From Herbaspirillum sp. meg3 (lineage in GTDB: Bacteria; Pseudomonadota; Gammaproteobacteria; Burkholderiales; Burkholderiaceae_D), in NCBI RefSeq assembly GCF_002257565.1, contig NZ_CP022736.1, positions 4,340,001 through 4,404,000 on the forward strand: a stretch of DNA of 64,000 bases. Reading direction: 5' to 3'. Made by a program: the position numbers and the translations under genes. The notes beneath the pieces were generated by a model that searched no databases, was not told where the DNA came from, and was given only the letters and a program-made list of their open reading frames with translations. Of the stretch, positions 52,753-60,831 are shown piece by piece; within the stretch, counting starts at the first letter, position 1, and the number at the start of each line of letters is the position of its first letter.

Positions 52753-53829
52753 TTACAAGGAATGTTGCTCCAACGCCCATTCAACATGTTCGCGCACCAG
52801 CTCGGAGGGGTGTGTCAGGCGCGCTTGCAAAGCCGCGACGATATTCGGATCGCCTTTGTGTGTCGATGCGGCGTTGCCGAGTCCGACCGCCATGTTGCGC
52901 AGCCAGCGCTCATGCCCGACGCGACGGATCGCACTGCCCTCCGTGTTGCGGTTGAAGTCGTCTTCGCTCCAGTTCAGCAGCTCGATCAGCGAGGCGCTCC
53001 CAAGACCGTGACGTGCGTCAAAGTCGGGCAAGGTCGAGGTTTGTGCGAACTTGTTCCACGGACAATACAGCTGACAGTCGTCGCAGCCATACACGCGGTT
53101 GCCGATCAGGCCGCGCAGCTCCACCGGAATACTGCCCTTGAGCTCAATGGTGAGGTAGGAGATGCAACGGCGCGCATCGAGTTCGTAAGGCGCGACGATG
53201 GCCTGCGTCGGGCAAACGTCAATACAGCTGCTGCACTGCCCGCAATGCGGCGTGACCGGTTCGTCGACCGGCAATGCCAAATCGGTGAACAGTTCGCCGA
53301 GGAAGAACATGGAGCCGGCTTCGCGGTTGAGCAGCAAGGTATGCTTGCCGCGCCAGCCGAGGCCGGATTTTTCTGCCAGCGCGACTTCCATCACGGGCGC
53401 GGAATCGGTGAAGACGCGATAGCCAAAGCTGCCGATTTCATTTTCGATACGGCCGGCGAGTTGCTGCAATCGCGCCCGCAGCACCTTGTGATAATCGCGG
53501 CCCCGGGCGTACAGGGAGACAACGGCGGCGCTGCCGTCGGCGCCGCGCGCCTCCTCGCGTTCACGCCAGTCGGGAGACGTTGCTCGCGGCAGGTAAGGCA
53601 TGCGCGCAGTGATCACGCGCACCGTTCCCGGCACCAATTCTGCAGGCCGGGCGCGCTTCATCCCGTGGCTTGCCATATAATCCATCTCGCCGTGGTATCC
53701 CTTGTCGAGCCACGCCTGAAAACCGGCTTCCCGATGCGACAGATCGACATCGGCAATGCGCAGGTCGGCGAACCCGAGTTCGCGCCCCCAGGCTTTGATG
53801 GTATCGGCAAGTGCTACCAGGTCAGTCAT
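52753..53829 (-). CDS. queG: Epoxyqueuosine reductase QueG
   Basis: A 358-residue cobalamin- and Fe-S-dependent enzyme that makes queuosine from epoxyqueuosine in tRNA. Two 4Fe-4S motifs are visible: CGQCSSCIDVCPTQAI and CDDCQLYCPWNK. HEAT-like repeats end the protein (RRVGHERWLRNMAVGLGNA). It is divergent from tsaE, a second tRNA-modification gene, a common pairing in betaproteobacteria. Confidence 0.95.
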   Translation of the reverse strand: MTDLVALADTIKAWGRELGFADLRIADVDLSHREAGFQAWLDKGYHGEMDYMASHGMKRARPAELVPGTVRVITARMPYLPRATSPDWREREEARGADGSAAVVSLYARGRDYHKVLRARLQQLAGRIENEIGSFGYRVFTDSAPVMEVALAEKSGLGWRGKHTLLLNREAGSMFFLGELFTDLALPVDEPVTPHCGQCSSCIDVCPTQAIVAPYELDARRCISYLTIELKGSIPVELRGLIGNRVYGCDDCQLYCPWNKFAQTSTLPDFDARHGLGSASLIELLNWSEDDFNRNTEGSAIRRVGHERWLRNMAVGLGNAASTHKGDPNIVAALQARLTHPSELVREHVEWALEQHSL

Positions 53830-53895
53830 CGAGGTTCGTCCACGTCGCAGTCATTACATCTTTCAACAAAATTTTTGCAGCCTTCTTCGCCATCC

Positions 53896-54390
53896 ATGCC
53901 GCCTGATCATATTCATCACACCCATTTGCAGGACGAAGCCGGTACCACCGCGCTGGGCGCCGCGCTGGCGCACGTGCTGGAGCCGGGCATGGCAATCTAT
54001 CTGCACGGCGACCTCGGTGCCGGCAAAACCGCCCTGGCGCGCGCGCTGCTGCATGCCGCCGGCTACGAAGGCCGCGTCAAAAGTCCGACTTACACGCTGG
54101 CCGAGCCCTACCCGGTCAAGCTCGCAGACCGCATGGTAACCGTTATCCACTTCGACCTCTACCGCATGGCCAGTCCGGAAGAGTTCCTGGAGGCGGGTTT
54201 TCGTGAACATTTCAACGAAAACAGCATCTGTATCATCGAATGGCCGGAAAAAGGCGAACCAGTGTTGCCCGCCCCAGACATCCATATCTCTCTAACGGTT
54301 GCAGGACACGGACGTGATGTAGAATTACGAGCGTTGTCTGACAAGGGTCATCAATGCCTCGCTCGACTGAAATTCGCACCAAATCTCTGA
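53896..54390 (+). CDS. tsaE: tRNA t6A biosynthesis ATPase TsaE
   Basis: A 164-residue P-loop protein that activates the TsaD/TsaB complex. Walker A is GDLGAGKTALAR (about residues 38-49), followed by VKSPTYTLAEPY, HFDLYRM and IIEWPEKG. I take the ATG at 53896; the frame is open far upstream, but that part is the shadow of queG. Its last 37 bases overlap the amidase gene start. Confidence 0.94.
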   Translation: MPPDHIHHTHLQDEAGTTALGAALAHVLEPGMAIYLHGDLGAGKTALARALLHAAGYEGRVKSPTYTLAEPYPVKLADRMVTVIHFDLYRMASPEEFLEAGFREHFNENSICIIEWPEKGEPVLPAPDIHISLTVAGHGRDVELRALSDKGHQCLARLKFAPNL

Positions 54391-55700
54391 AATCCAAGAC
54401 TCGCCGCACCATCCTCAAGGCAGGCGGCACGCTCCTCGTCTCTGTATTGACTCCCATGCCGGCGCTGGCATCGCAAATTCTGGCGGTGCGCGTATGGCCG
54501 TCCGATGACTATACCCGCGTCACGCTGGAGAACGACAGCAACCTCAAAGTCACCCATTTCGTCGTCAAGAATCCGGAACGCCTGGTGGTCGATATCGAAG
54601 GTATCGACCTGAATTCGACGCTGAAAGACCTGGTCGCCAAGATCCAGCCTAACGATCCCTACATCAAGCAAGTCCGCGTCGGCCAGAACCGCCCCAGCGT
54701 GGTGCGCCTGGTGTTCGACCTCAAGGACGAGATCAAACCGCAGGTGTTCACACTGGAACCGGTCGGCGAGTACAAATACCGCTTCGTCATTGACCTGTAT
54801 CCGGCCAACCCGCCCGATCCGATCGCCGCGCTGATCCAGAAGGGCAACTGGCCCAAGGATCAGCAGACCGAGATCAAACCGCCGCTGGCCGAAGCCAAGC
54901 CGGACGCCAAACCGGCGCCGCAAGCGCAGGATGACGACCCGCCACAGGTCGCCAAGGCCAGGCCGCAGGACGACACCAAGCTGCAACTGACGCGCATGAT
55001 CACCATCGCGCTCGACCCCGGCCACGGCGGCGAAGACCCCGGCGCCATCGGCAGCCGTGGCAACCGCGAAAAAGACGTGGTGCTGTCGATTGCCAAGCGT
55101 CTGAAAAAGAAAATCGAAGAACAGCCGAACATGCGTGTGATGCTCACCCGCGATGCCGACTTCTTCGTGCCGTTGGGCATGCGGGTGCAAAAGGCGCGCA
55201 AGGTGCAGGCAGACTTGTTCATCTCGATTCACGCCGATGCCTTTGTGCAACCGACCGCGCGTGGCTCGTCGGTGTTCGCTTTGTCCGAGAAAGGCGCCAG
55301 CTCGACCGCGGCGCGCTGGCTCGCCAACAAGGAAAACGCGGCCGACATGATCGGTGGCGTCAACATCAAGACGCACGACAAGCAACTGGCGAGCGTATTA
55401 CTGGACTTGTCGACCACAGCGCAGATCAACGACAGCCTGCGCATCGGCAATGCCGTGCTCAGGGAAATCGGCGGCATCAACAAGCTGCACAAGGGTGCGG
55501 TCGAGCAAGCCGGCTTCGCCGTGCTGAAGGCGCCGGATATCCCAAGCATCCTGATCGAGACGGCGTTCATCTCCAATCCGGAAGAAGAAGCCAAGCTCAC
55601 CGATAATAGTTATCAGGATGACATGGCTGATGCCATCATGACCGGCATCAAGAAGTACTTCTCCAAAAATCCGCCGCTGGCCAAAAACAAGCTGACCTGA
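54354..55700 (+). CDS. amiC: N-acetylmuramoyl-L-alanine amidase with AMIN domain
   Basis: A 448-residue cell-separation amidase. A twin-arginine signal (KTRRTILKAGG, ending PALA) is followed by an AMIN domain (about residues 45-150) that binds peptidoglycan at the septum, a Pro/Ala/Lys-rich linker, and the Amidase_3 zinc domain: LDPGHGGEDPGA, the downstream ISIHADAF, and the late catalytic Glu in ILIETAFISNP. It starts within tsaE, a conserved arrangement. A terminator follows. Confidence 0.93.
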   Translation: MPRSTEIRTKSLKSKTRRTILKAGGTLLVSVLTPMPALASQILAVRVWPSDDYTRVTLENDSNLKVTHFVVKNPERLVVDIEGIDLNSTLKDLVAKIQPNDPYIKQVRVGQNRPSVVRLVFDLKDEIKPQVFTLEPVGEYKYRFVIDLYPANPPDPIAALIQKGNWPKDQQTEIKPPLAEAKPDAKPAPQAQDDDPPQVAKARPQDDTKLQLTRMITIALDPGHGGEDPGAIGSRGNREKDVVLSIAKRLKKKIEEQPNMRVMLTRDADFFVPLGMRVQKARKVQADLFISIHADAFVQPTARGSSVFALSEKGASSTAARWLANKENAADMIGGVNIKTHDKQLASVLLDLSTTAQINDSLRIGNAVLREIGGINKLHKGAVEQAGFAVLKAPDIPSILIETAFISNPEEEAKLTDNSYQDDMADAIMTGIKKYFSKNPPLAKNKLT

Positions 55701-55723
55701 TTTCGGCCAGTTACCATCCTTTA

Positions 55724-55758
55724 CAAAACTCCCGGTGCTCGCGCATCGGGAGTTTTGT
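55724..55758 (+). terminator. Terminator after amiC
   Basis: CAAAACTCCCG / CGGGAGTTTTG with inner TGC/GCA pairing forms the stem, and the T-rich TTTTGGG follows. Confidence 0.85.
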
Positions 55759-56099
55759 TTTGGGCCTGAATATTTCCCCAACGTAATCGATTTGGAACGA
55801 TCTGGCGTACTTATCGTAAACAGATCGGCATAAGCACCTCATTTCCTCGCATGGCCGACCCGGGACGCAATCGTATGATGGTTGCAGCATCTGATTAGAC
55901 GTACTGATTACGCTTTTAATGCTGGTATTTATTGCGTCTTGCCCTTCCATGAACAATGATGGAAGGGCAGCCTCGCGCTCGCAGCAATGTCCTTTGCTCC
56001 AATTTTCATCACGTCGTACGCCGCACTACCCTGCTGCACTGCCCGATTCTTTTCAAACAGCAACATTGTCATTGCATGTTTTACAGATGGGAGAAGCAC
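55759..56099. other. Leader of the first chemoreceptor gene
   Basis: No gene is supportable here. An in-frame extension of the chemoreceptor from 55956 is possible on paper, but its translation is unlike the family. I looked for a flagellar sigma-28 promoter and found none convincing. Confidence 0.45.
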
Positions 56100-57824
56100 G
56101 TGAAGATTGCCAATATTACGATCAGCAGCCGCCTCTGGCTGGGATTCGGTTTGCTCATGCTGCTGATGGTCGCCATGGCCGTGGTCGGCGTCAACCGGCT
56201 ATCGCAGCTCAACCGCCAGATGAACGACGTCATCCATGACAAGTACCCCAAGACCGTCATCGCCGGGGACATCATCGACCAGCTCAATCTGGTCGCTCGC
56301 TCGGTACGCAACATCCTGCTGCTCAAAGATCCCCAGCAGATCAAGAGTGAAAGCGACCGCATCGTCGGCGCTGAGAAAGCCATCCAGAATCAACTTGCCG
56401 AACTCGACAAGCGCCTGACGGACGACCAGAGCCGCACCTTGCTGGCTAATCTGCTGGTGACGCAAAAGAATTATCTGGAAAAACGCGACCAGGTACTCAA
56501 GCTCGTTGCCGAAGGCACCAAGGAAGGTGCCATTGATCTGCTCATCAGCGACGTGCGTCCGGTGCAGAGCGCCTACATGGGCGCCGTCGAAAAATTAATC
56601 AAACAGCAACACGAAATGATGCAGGCGTCCGGCGAAGAAGTCGATCGTAACTATCAGCACGCCAGCAATATGCTGATTGGACTGGCGGTCGTGGGATTGG
56701 CAATGTCCGGCTTCATCGCTTTCACGATTACGCGCAGCATCACCCGACCGCTCAACCGCGCCGTCGCGGTTGCCAAGACGGTTGCCGCAGGTGACCTGAC
56801 CTCAGAAATCGACACCAGCGGCAAGGACGAGACCGCGCAATTGCTGGGCGCGCTCAAGACCATGAACGACAATCTGCAAGGCATCGTGCGCCAGGTCCGA
56901 CGCGGCACCGATACCATCGCGACCGCAACGACAGAGATCGCAAGAGGCAACCTGGACCTCTCTTCGCGCACCGAGCAGCAGGCCGGCTCGCTGGAAGAAA
57001 CCGCTTCCGCCATGGAAGAGCTCACCTCCACCGTCCGCCAGAATGCCGACAACGCGCGCCAGGCTAACCAACTGGCAGTGTCTGCGTCCGAAGTCGCGAT
57101 GCAAGGCGGTAGCGTGGTCGGCAAGGTCGTTCACACCATGGAATCGATCAATGAGTCATCGAAGAAGATCGTCGACATCATCAGCGTGATCGATGGCATC
57201 GCCTTCCAGACCAATATTCTCGCGTTGAACGCAGCGGTCGAAGCCGCCCGTGCCGGAGAACAAGGGCGCGGCTTTGCCGTGGTCGCATCGGAAGTACGCA
57301 ACCTGGCGCAACGCAGTGCTTCGGCCGCCAAGGAAATCAAAGCCCTGATCAACGACTCCGTCGAGAAAGTCGGCAACGGCAGCAAGCTGGTCGAGCAGGC
57401 CGGCAATACGATGGAAGAGGTCGTCACCAGTGTGCGGCGCGTCACCGATATCGTCGGCGAAATCACCTCAGCCGGGCAGGAACAAAGCGACGGCATCGAA
57501 CAGATCAACCACGCCATTACCCAGATGGACGAGACCACGCAGCAGAATGCCGCGCTGGTCGAACAGGCCGCCGCGGCGGCGCAATCGTTGCAGGATCAGG
57601 CGAGCCATCTGGCGCAGGTAGTCGGCGTCTTCAAGCTGGATGAACGCCAGCTCATTGGCGAACCTGCGGCAGCGACGGCAGCTGTCCGCTCGCCACGGAC
57701 ATCGCATCCCGCACGCGACATCACACCACGACCATCAACGATCAGCACGACACCGGCAAAAAAGCTGGAAACCAGCAAAGCGAAAGCTCCCGGTGGCAAC
57801 GATGCACACTGGGAGGAATTTTAG
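56100..57824 (+). CDS. Methyl-accepting chemotaxis protein
   Basis: A 574-residue transmembrane chemoreceptor. It has an N-terminal helix (about residues 10-32), a four-helix-bundle ligand domain to about 190, a second helix, a HAMP domain (about 215-265) and a long signalling hairpin with the tip RGFAVVASEVRNLAQRSA. It ends HWEEF, the W-x-x-F tether for CheR/CheB. I start at the GTG at 56100, which has GGGAGAAG upstream and gives an N-terminus (KIANITISSRLWLGFG) matching the second receptor at 58937. Ligand unknown. Confidence 0.93.
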   Translation: MKIANITISSRLWLGFGLLMLLMVAMAVVGVNRLSQLNRQMNDVIHDKYPKTVIAGDIIDQLNLVARSVRNILLLKDPQQIKSESDRIVGAEKAIQNQLAELDKRLTDDQSRTLLANLLVTQKNYLEKRDQVLKLVAEGTKEGAIDLLISDVRPVQSAYMGAVEKLIKQQHEMMQASGEEVDRNYQHASNMLIGLAVVGLAMSGFIAFTITRSITRPLNRAVAVAKTVAAGDLTSEIDTSGKDETAQLLGALKTMNDNLQGIVRQVRRGTDTIATATTEIARGNLDLSSRTEQQAGSLEETASAMEELTSTVRQNADNARQANQLAVSASEVAMQGGSVVGKVVHTMESINESSKKIVDIISVIDGIAFQTNILALNAAVEAARAGEQGRGFAVVASEVRNLAQRSASAAKEIKALINDSVEKVGNGSKLVEQAGNTMEEVVTSVRRVTDIVGEITSAGQEQSDGIEQINHAITQMDETTQQNAALVEQAAAAAQSLQDQASHLAQVVGVFKLDERQLIGEPAAATAAVRSPRTSHPARDITPRPSTISTTPAKKLETSKAKAPGGNDAHWEEF

Positions 57825-57886
57825 GGAAGTGAAGAACAGCGGTTCGGGGACACGCTGAAAGATATCGGAACGAACCCGGCGCCAGC

Positions 57887-58534
57887 TTATTTGCGCCGGC
57901 GGAACTTGCGAAAGACCTGCCACAAACCGCCAAGCACGATAGGCAAAATAGCCGCGGCAATGCCGATCAGCACCAGGGTGTTGAGGTTCTGGCGTACCCA
58001 GGGCAAGTTACCAAACAGATAACCGAACACGACCAGCCCGACTACCCAGAGCAAGGCGCCGATGATGTTGAAGAACTGGAATTTGACGAAGGTCATTTCC
58101 GACACGCCGGCAATGAAGGGCGCAAAGGTCCGGACGATAGGCGTGAACCGCGCCAGGATGATGGTTTTTCCGCCGTGCTTTTCGTAAAAGGAATGGGTTT
58201 TTGCCAGCGCTTCAGGATTAAGCCAGCGGTAATTGTTGGTAAAGACTCTGTGTCCGATCGCTTTGCCGATCCAATAATTGAGGGTATTGCCGGTGATGGC
58301 AGCAACAACCAGCAGAAACATCAATAGCCAGATGTTCATTGCGCCGGTGGCGCAAAACGTGCCGGCAATGAACAACAGAGAATCGCCAGGCAAAAACGGT
58401 AGCACCACCAGACCGGTTTCGCAAAAGATAATCAGGAACAGCACCACATAAATCATCGTGCCGTATTGCTCTATCAGGATGCCGAGGGACTTGTCGACGT
58501 GCAACAGCACATCCAGTAACTGCAAGTAATCCAT
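57887..58534 (-). CDS. DedA-family inner-membrane protein
   Basis: A 215-residue polytopic protein of the DedA/SNARE-associated group, now viewed as lipid-phosphate flippases or scramblases. Landmarks are FCETGLVVLPFLPGDSLLF, GKAIGHRVFTNN, and GGKTIILARFTPIVRTFAPFIAGV. It lies on the minus strand between two chemoreceptor genes. Confidence 0.93.
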   Translation of the reverse strand: MDYLQLLDVLLHVDKSLGILIEQYGTMIYVVLFLIIFCETGLVVLPFLPGDSLLFIAGTFCATGAMNIWLLMFLLVVAAITGNTLNYWIGKAIGHRVFTNNYRWLNPEALAKTHSFYEKHGGKTIILARFTPIVRTFAPFIAGVSEMTFVKFQFFNIIGALLWVVGLVVFGYLFGNLPWVRQNLNTLVLIGIAAAILPIVLGGLWQVFRKFRRRK

Positions 58535-58936
58535 ACACTCATTTCATTGATCGCCGCCAACGCGGGAAAGCCCTATAACTTACTGTTGCCGACTGACTTT
58601 TACTGACTGCTGCTGGCTAATGCCGGCTTTTGATACTTTGTTGTGCGCGTCGTTATTTACGCTACCACCTGCATTGTCACGCACTTGTGACGTTTCATGC
58701 TGCGCCGGAATCATACACTACTCATCCTTTCGCCTTGCCATCAACGCAAAAGCCGACGCCAACTGAAGAGAATGAGGGGAAACGGAACGCGTTTCAAGTG
58801 AAAAAAAAATGCGATAAAACTTATTTGTCTCCGATGCTCAAGAACAAGAATGTTCTTTCCGATAACGTCTGATATGTCCACTGTTCACACCCCCGCAAAA
58901 GTGACAGACGCATATACATAAAAAAGGGAGATTCAA
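58535..58936. other. Intergenic region between dedA and the second chemoreceptor
   Basis: This 402-base region carries the promoters of two divergent genes. The right part is A-rich and holds a sigma-28-like promoter and an inverted repeat described separately. A frame at 58630-58872 has no protein features. Confidence 0.45.
58838..58865 (+). promoter_or_regulatory. Sigma-28 (FliA)-like promoter of the second chemoreceptor
   Basis: TCAAGAAC (58838-58845) and TCCGATAA (58858-58865) resemble the flagellar consensus TAAAGTTT-N11-GCCGATAA, with a 12-base spacer. An inverted repeat AAGAAC-N6-GTTCTT (58841-58858) overlaps it. The gene begins 71 bases downstream with AAGGGAG as ribosome site. Confidence 0.5.
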
Positions 58937-60685
58937 ATGCGCATCACAAATCTGAAAATCGGCGTCCGGCTGGGCGCCGGCTTTGCCATTCTCGTGGCAT
59001 TACTGATCATCACAGGCTTTGTGGGCGGTAACCGGCTGTCCTTCCTCAATCAACAAATGTCTACCGTCGTCAACCAGACGTATCCAAAAACCGTCTTAGC
59101 CAGCGATATCATCAACCAGGAAAACCTGATCATCCGCGCCACGCGCAATCTGCTGCTGATGACGGATCCGGCACAAATCAAACTGCAGAACGACTTGATC
59201 CCGGTCGCGATCAAAACGATCGCTGCCGACATGGACGCGCTGGACAAAGGCATCAAGTCAGAAAAAGGCCGGACGCTCTTCCAGGAGATTCAACGCGCCC
59301 GAGCCGACTATGCAAACGCCAGCGATCAAGTGCTGAAAAGCATCGCCGCCGGCGACCGGGACAAAGCCTTGAACCAGCTCTTCACCGGCGGCACCTTCGA
59401 CCTCCAGCAAAAATACCTGAAGTCACTCAATGAGCTGAATAAATATCAGGATCAGTTGATGAAGGACGCCAGCCTCAGCGTGGAGAACGAGTACAGCAGT
59501 GCACGCAACCTGATCATCGCCCTCACCACCGCGGCCATGCTGCTTGCCTGCGTGATTGCTTACCTCACGACACGCAGCATCACGCAACCGCTGAACCACG
59601 CTGTCAACCTGGCGGAAACTGTCGCCGCCGGCGACTTGACGTCGCGCATCGACAGCAGCGCCAAAGATGAAACCGGCAAGTTGCTGGCAGCACTCCAGAC
59701 CATGAATTCGCGTCTGCAACAAATCGTCGGCGAGGTGCGCGTCAGTACCGATACGATTGCGACGGCTTCCAGTGAAATTGCAACCGGCAACCTTGATCTG
59801 TCATCCCGCACGGAACAACAAGCCAGCTCACTGGAAGAAACCGCCTCGGCCATGGAAGAACTGACTTCCACCGTCAAACAAAATGCCGACAACGCGCGCC
59901 AGGCCAATCAACTGGCCGCATCGGCTTCCACGGTGGCGGTCGAAGGCGGCAGCGTCGTCGGCCAGGTGGTCAACACCATGGAATCGATCAATGAGTCGTC
60001 CAGAAAAATTGTCGACATCATCAGCGTCATCGACGGCATCGCTTTTCAGACCAATATCCTGGCGTTGAATGCCGCCGTGGAAGCGGCCCGCGCAGGCGAA
60101 CAGGGACGCGGCTTTGCCGTCGTCGCCTCGGAAGTACGCAGTCTGGCGCAGCGTTCAGCTGCAGCGGCCAAAGAGATCAAGACACTCATCGATGATTCCG
60201 TGGACAAAGTCGGACAAGGCAGCAAGCTGGTTGCCCAGGCCGGTGTCACCATGGATGAGGTGGTCGCCAGCGTCAAGCGCGTCACCGACGTCATGGGCGA
60301 AATCACCGCCGCCAGCCAGGAACAAAGCGACGGCATCGAACAAGTGAATCAGGCCATCACACAGATGGATCAGACCACCCAACAAAATGCCGCTCTGGTG
60401 GAACAAGCCGCCGCGGCCGCGCAATCCCTGCAAGACCAGGCCGGCCGGCTGTCGCAGGTCGTCAGTGTGTTCAAGATCTCTTCTGCTGACCTGGCCGGTG
60501 CCGGCACTTCGCCAGCTTCGCCAACGCGTAAGCCTGCGACGCCAAGACCGGTTGCACCGAGACCTGTGGCCGCAGCATCCAGGCCGCCTGCCATTGCCCC
60601 AAGGAAAGCGGAGCAACCGGCTGTCGCCCCCAAGGCTATTGCAGCGCACAAGGCCGACGACGGCGATCAGTGGGAACAGTTCTGA
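58937..60685 (+). CDS. Methyl-accepting chemotaxis protein, paralog of the receptor at 56100
   Basis: A 582-residue chemoreceptor of the same architecture. N-terminal helix RLGAGFAILVALLIITGFVGG, four-helix-bundle sensor, HAMP (about residues 212-265) and signalling domain (RGFAVVASEVRSLAQRSA). Near the end is an Ala/Pro-rich linker, then QWEQF, the CheR/CheB tether. The signalling half is nearly identical to the first receptor, while the sensor half diverges more, as after duplication with new ligand preference. Confidence 0.94.
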   Translation: MRITNLKIGVRLGAGFAILVALLIITGFVGGNRLSFLNQQMSTVVNQTYPKTVLASDIINQENLIIRATRNLLLMTDPAQIKLQNDLIPVAIKTIAADMDALDKGIKSEKGRTLFQEIQRARADYANASDQVLKSIAAGDRDKALNQLFTGGTFDLQQKYLKSLNELNKYQDQLMKDASLSVENEYSSARNLIIALTTAAMLLACVIAYLTTRSITQPLNHAVNLAETVAAGDLTSRIDSSAKDETGKLLAALQTMNSRLQQIVGEVRVSTDTIATASSEIATGNLDLSSRTEQQASSLEETASAMEELTSTVKQNADNARQANQLAASASTVAVEGGSVVGQVVNTMESINESSRKIVDIISVIDGIAFQTNILALNAAVEAARAGEQGRGFAVVASEVRSLAQRSAAAAKEIKTLIDDSVDKVGQGSKLVAQAGVTMDEVVASVKRVTDVMGEITAASQEQSDGIEQVNQAITQMDQTTQQNAALVEQAAAAAQSLQDQAGRLSQVVSVFKISSADLAGAGTSPASPTRKPATPRPVAPRPVAAASRPPAIAPRKAEQPAVAPKAIAAHKADDGDQWEQF

Positions 60686-60831
60686 AGCAAGAAAAAAATT
60701 GCCGTTAATTGTCGTAACGTAGTCGCACCAGGCAGCCACAAGAATTAAAAGCGGCATATGATGATTATCGAGCAGGGGAATTGCGCGTACCAAAGCAGTC
60801 ACGCAACGAAGATCAGGCGAGGGAACAGTCC

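Noticed and set aside
55759..56099. Flagellar sigma-28 promoter for the first chemoreceptor
   Set aside because: TAAA and GGCATAA elements occur but with the wrong spacing and order.
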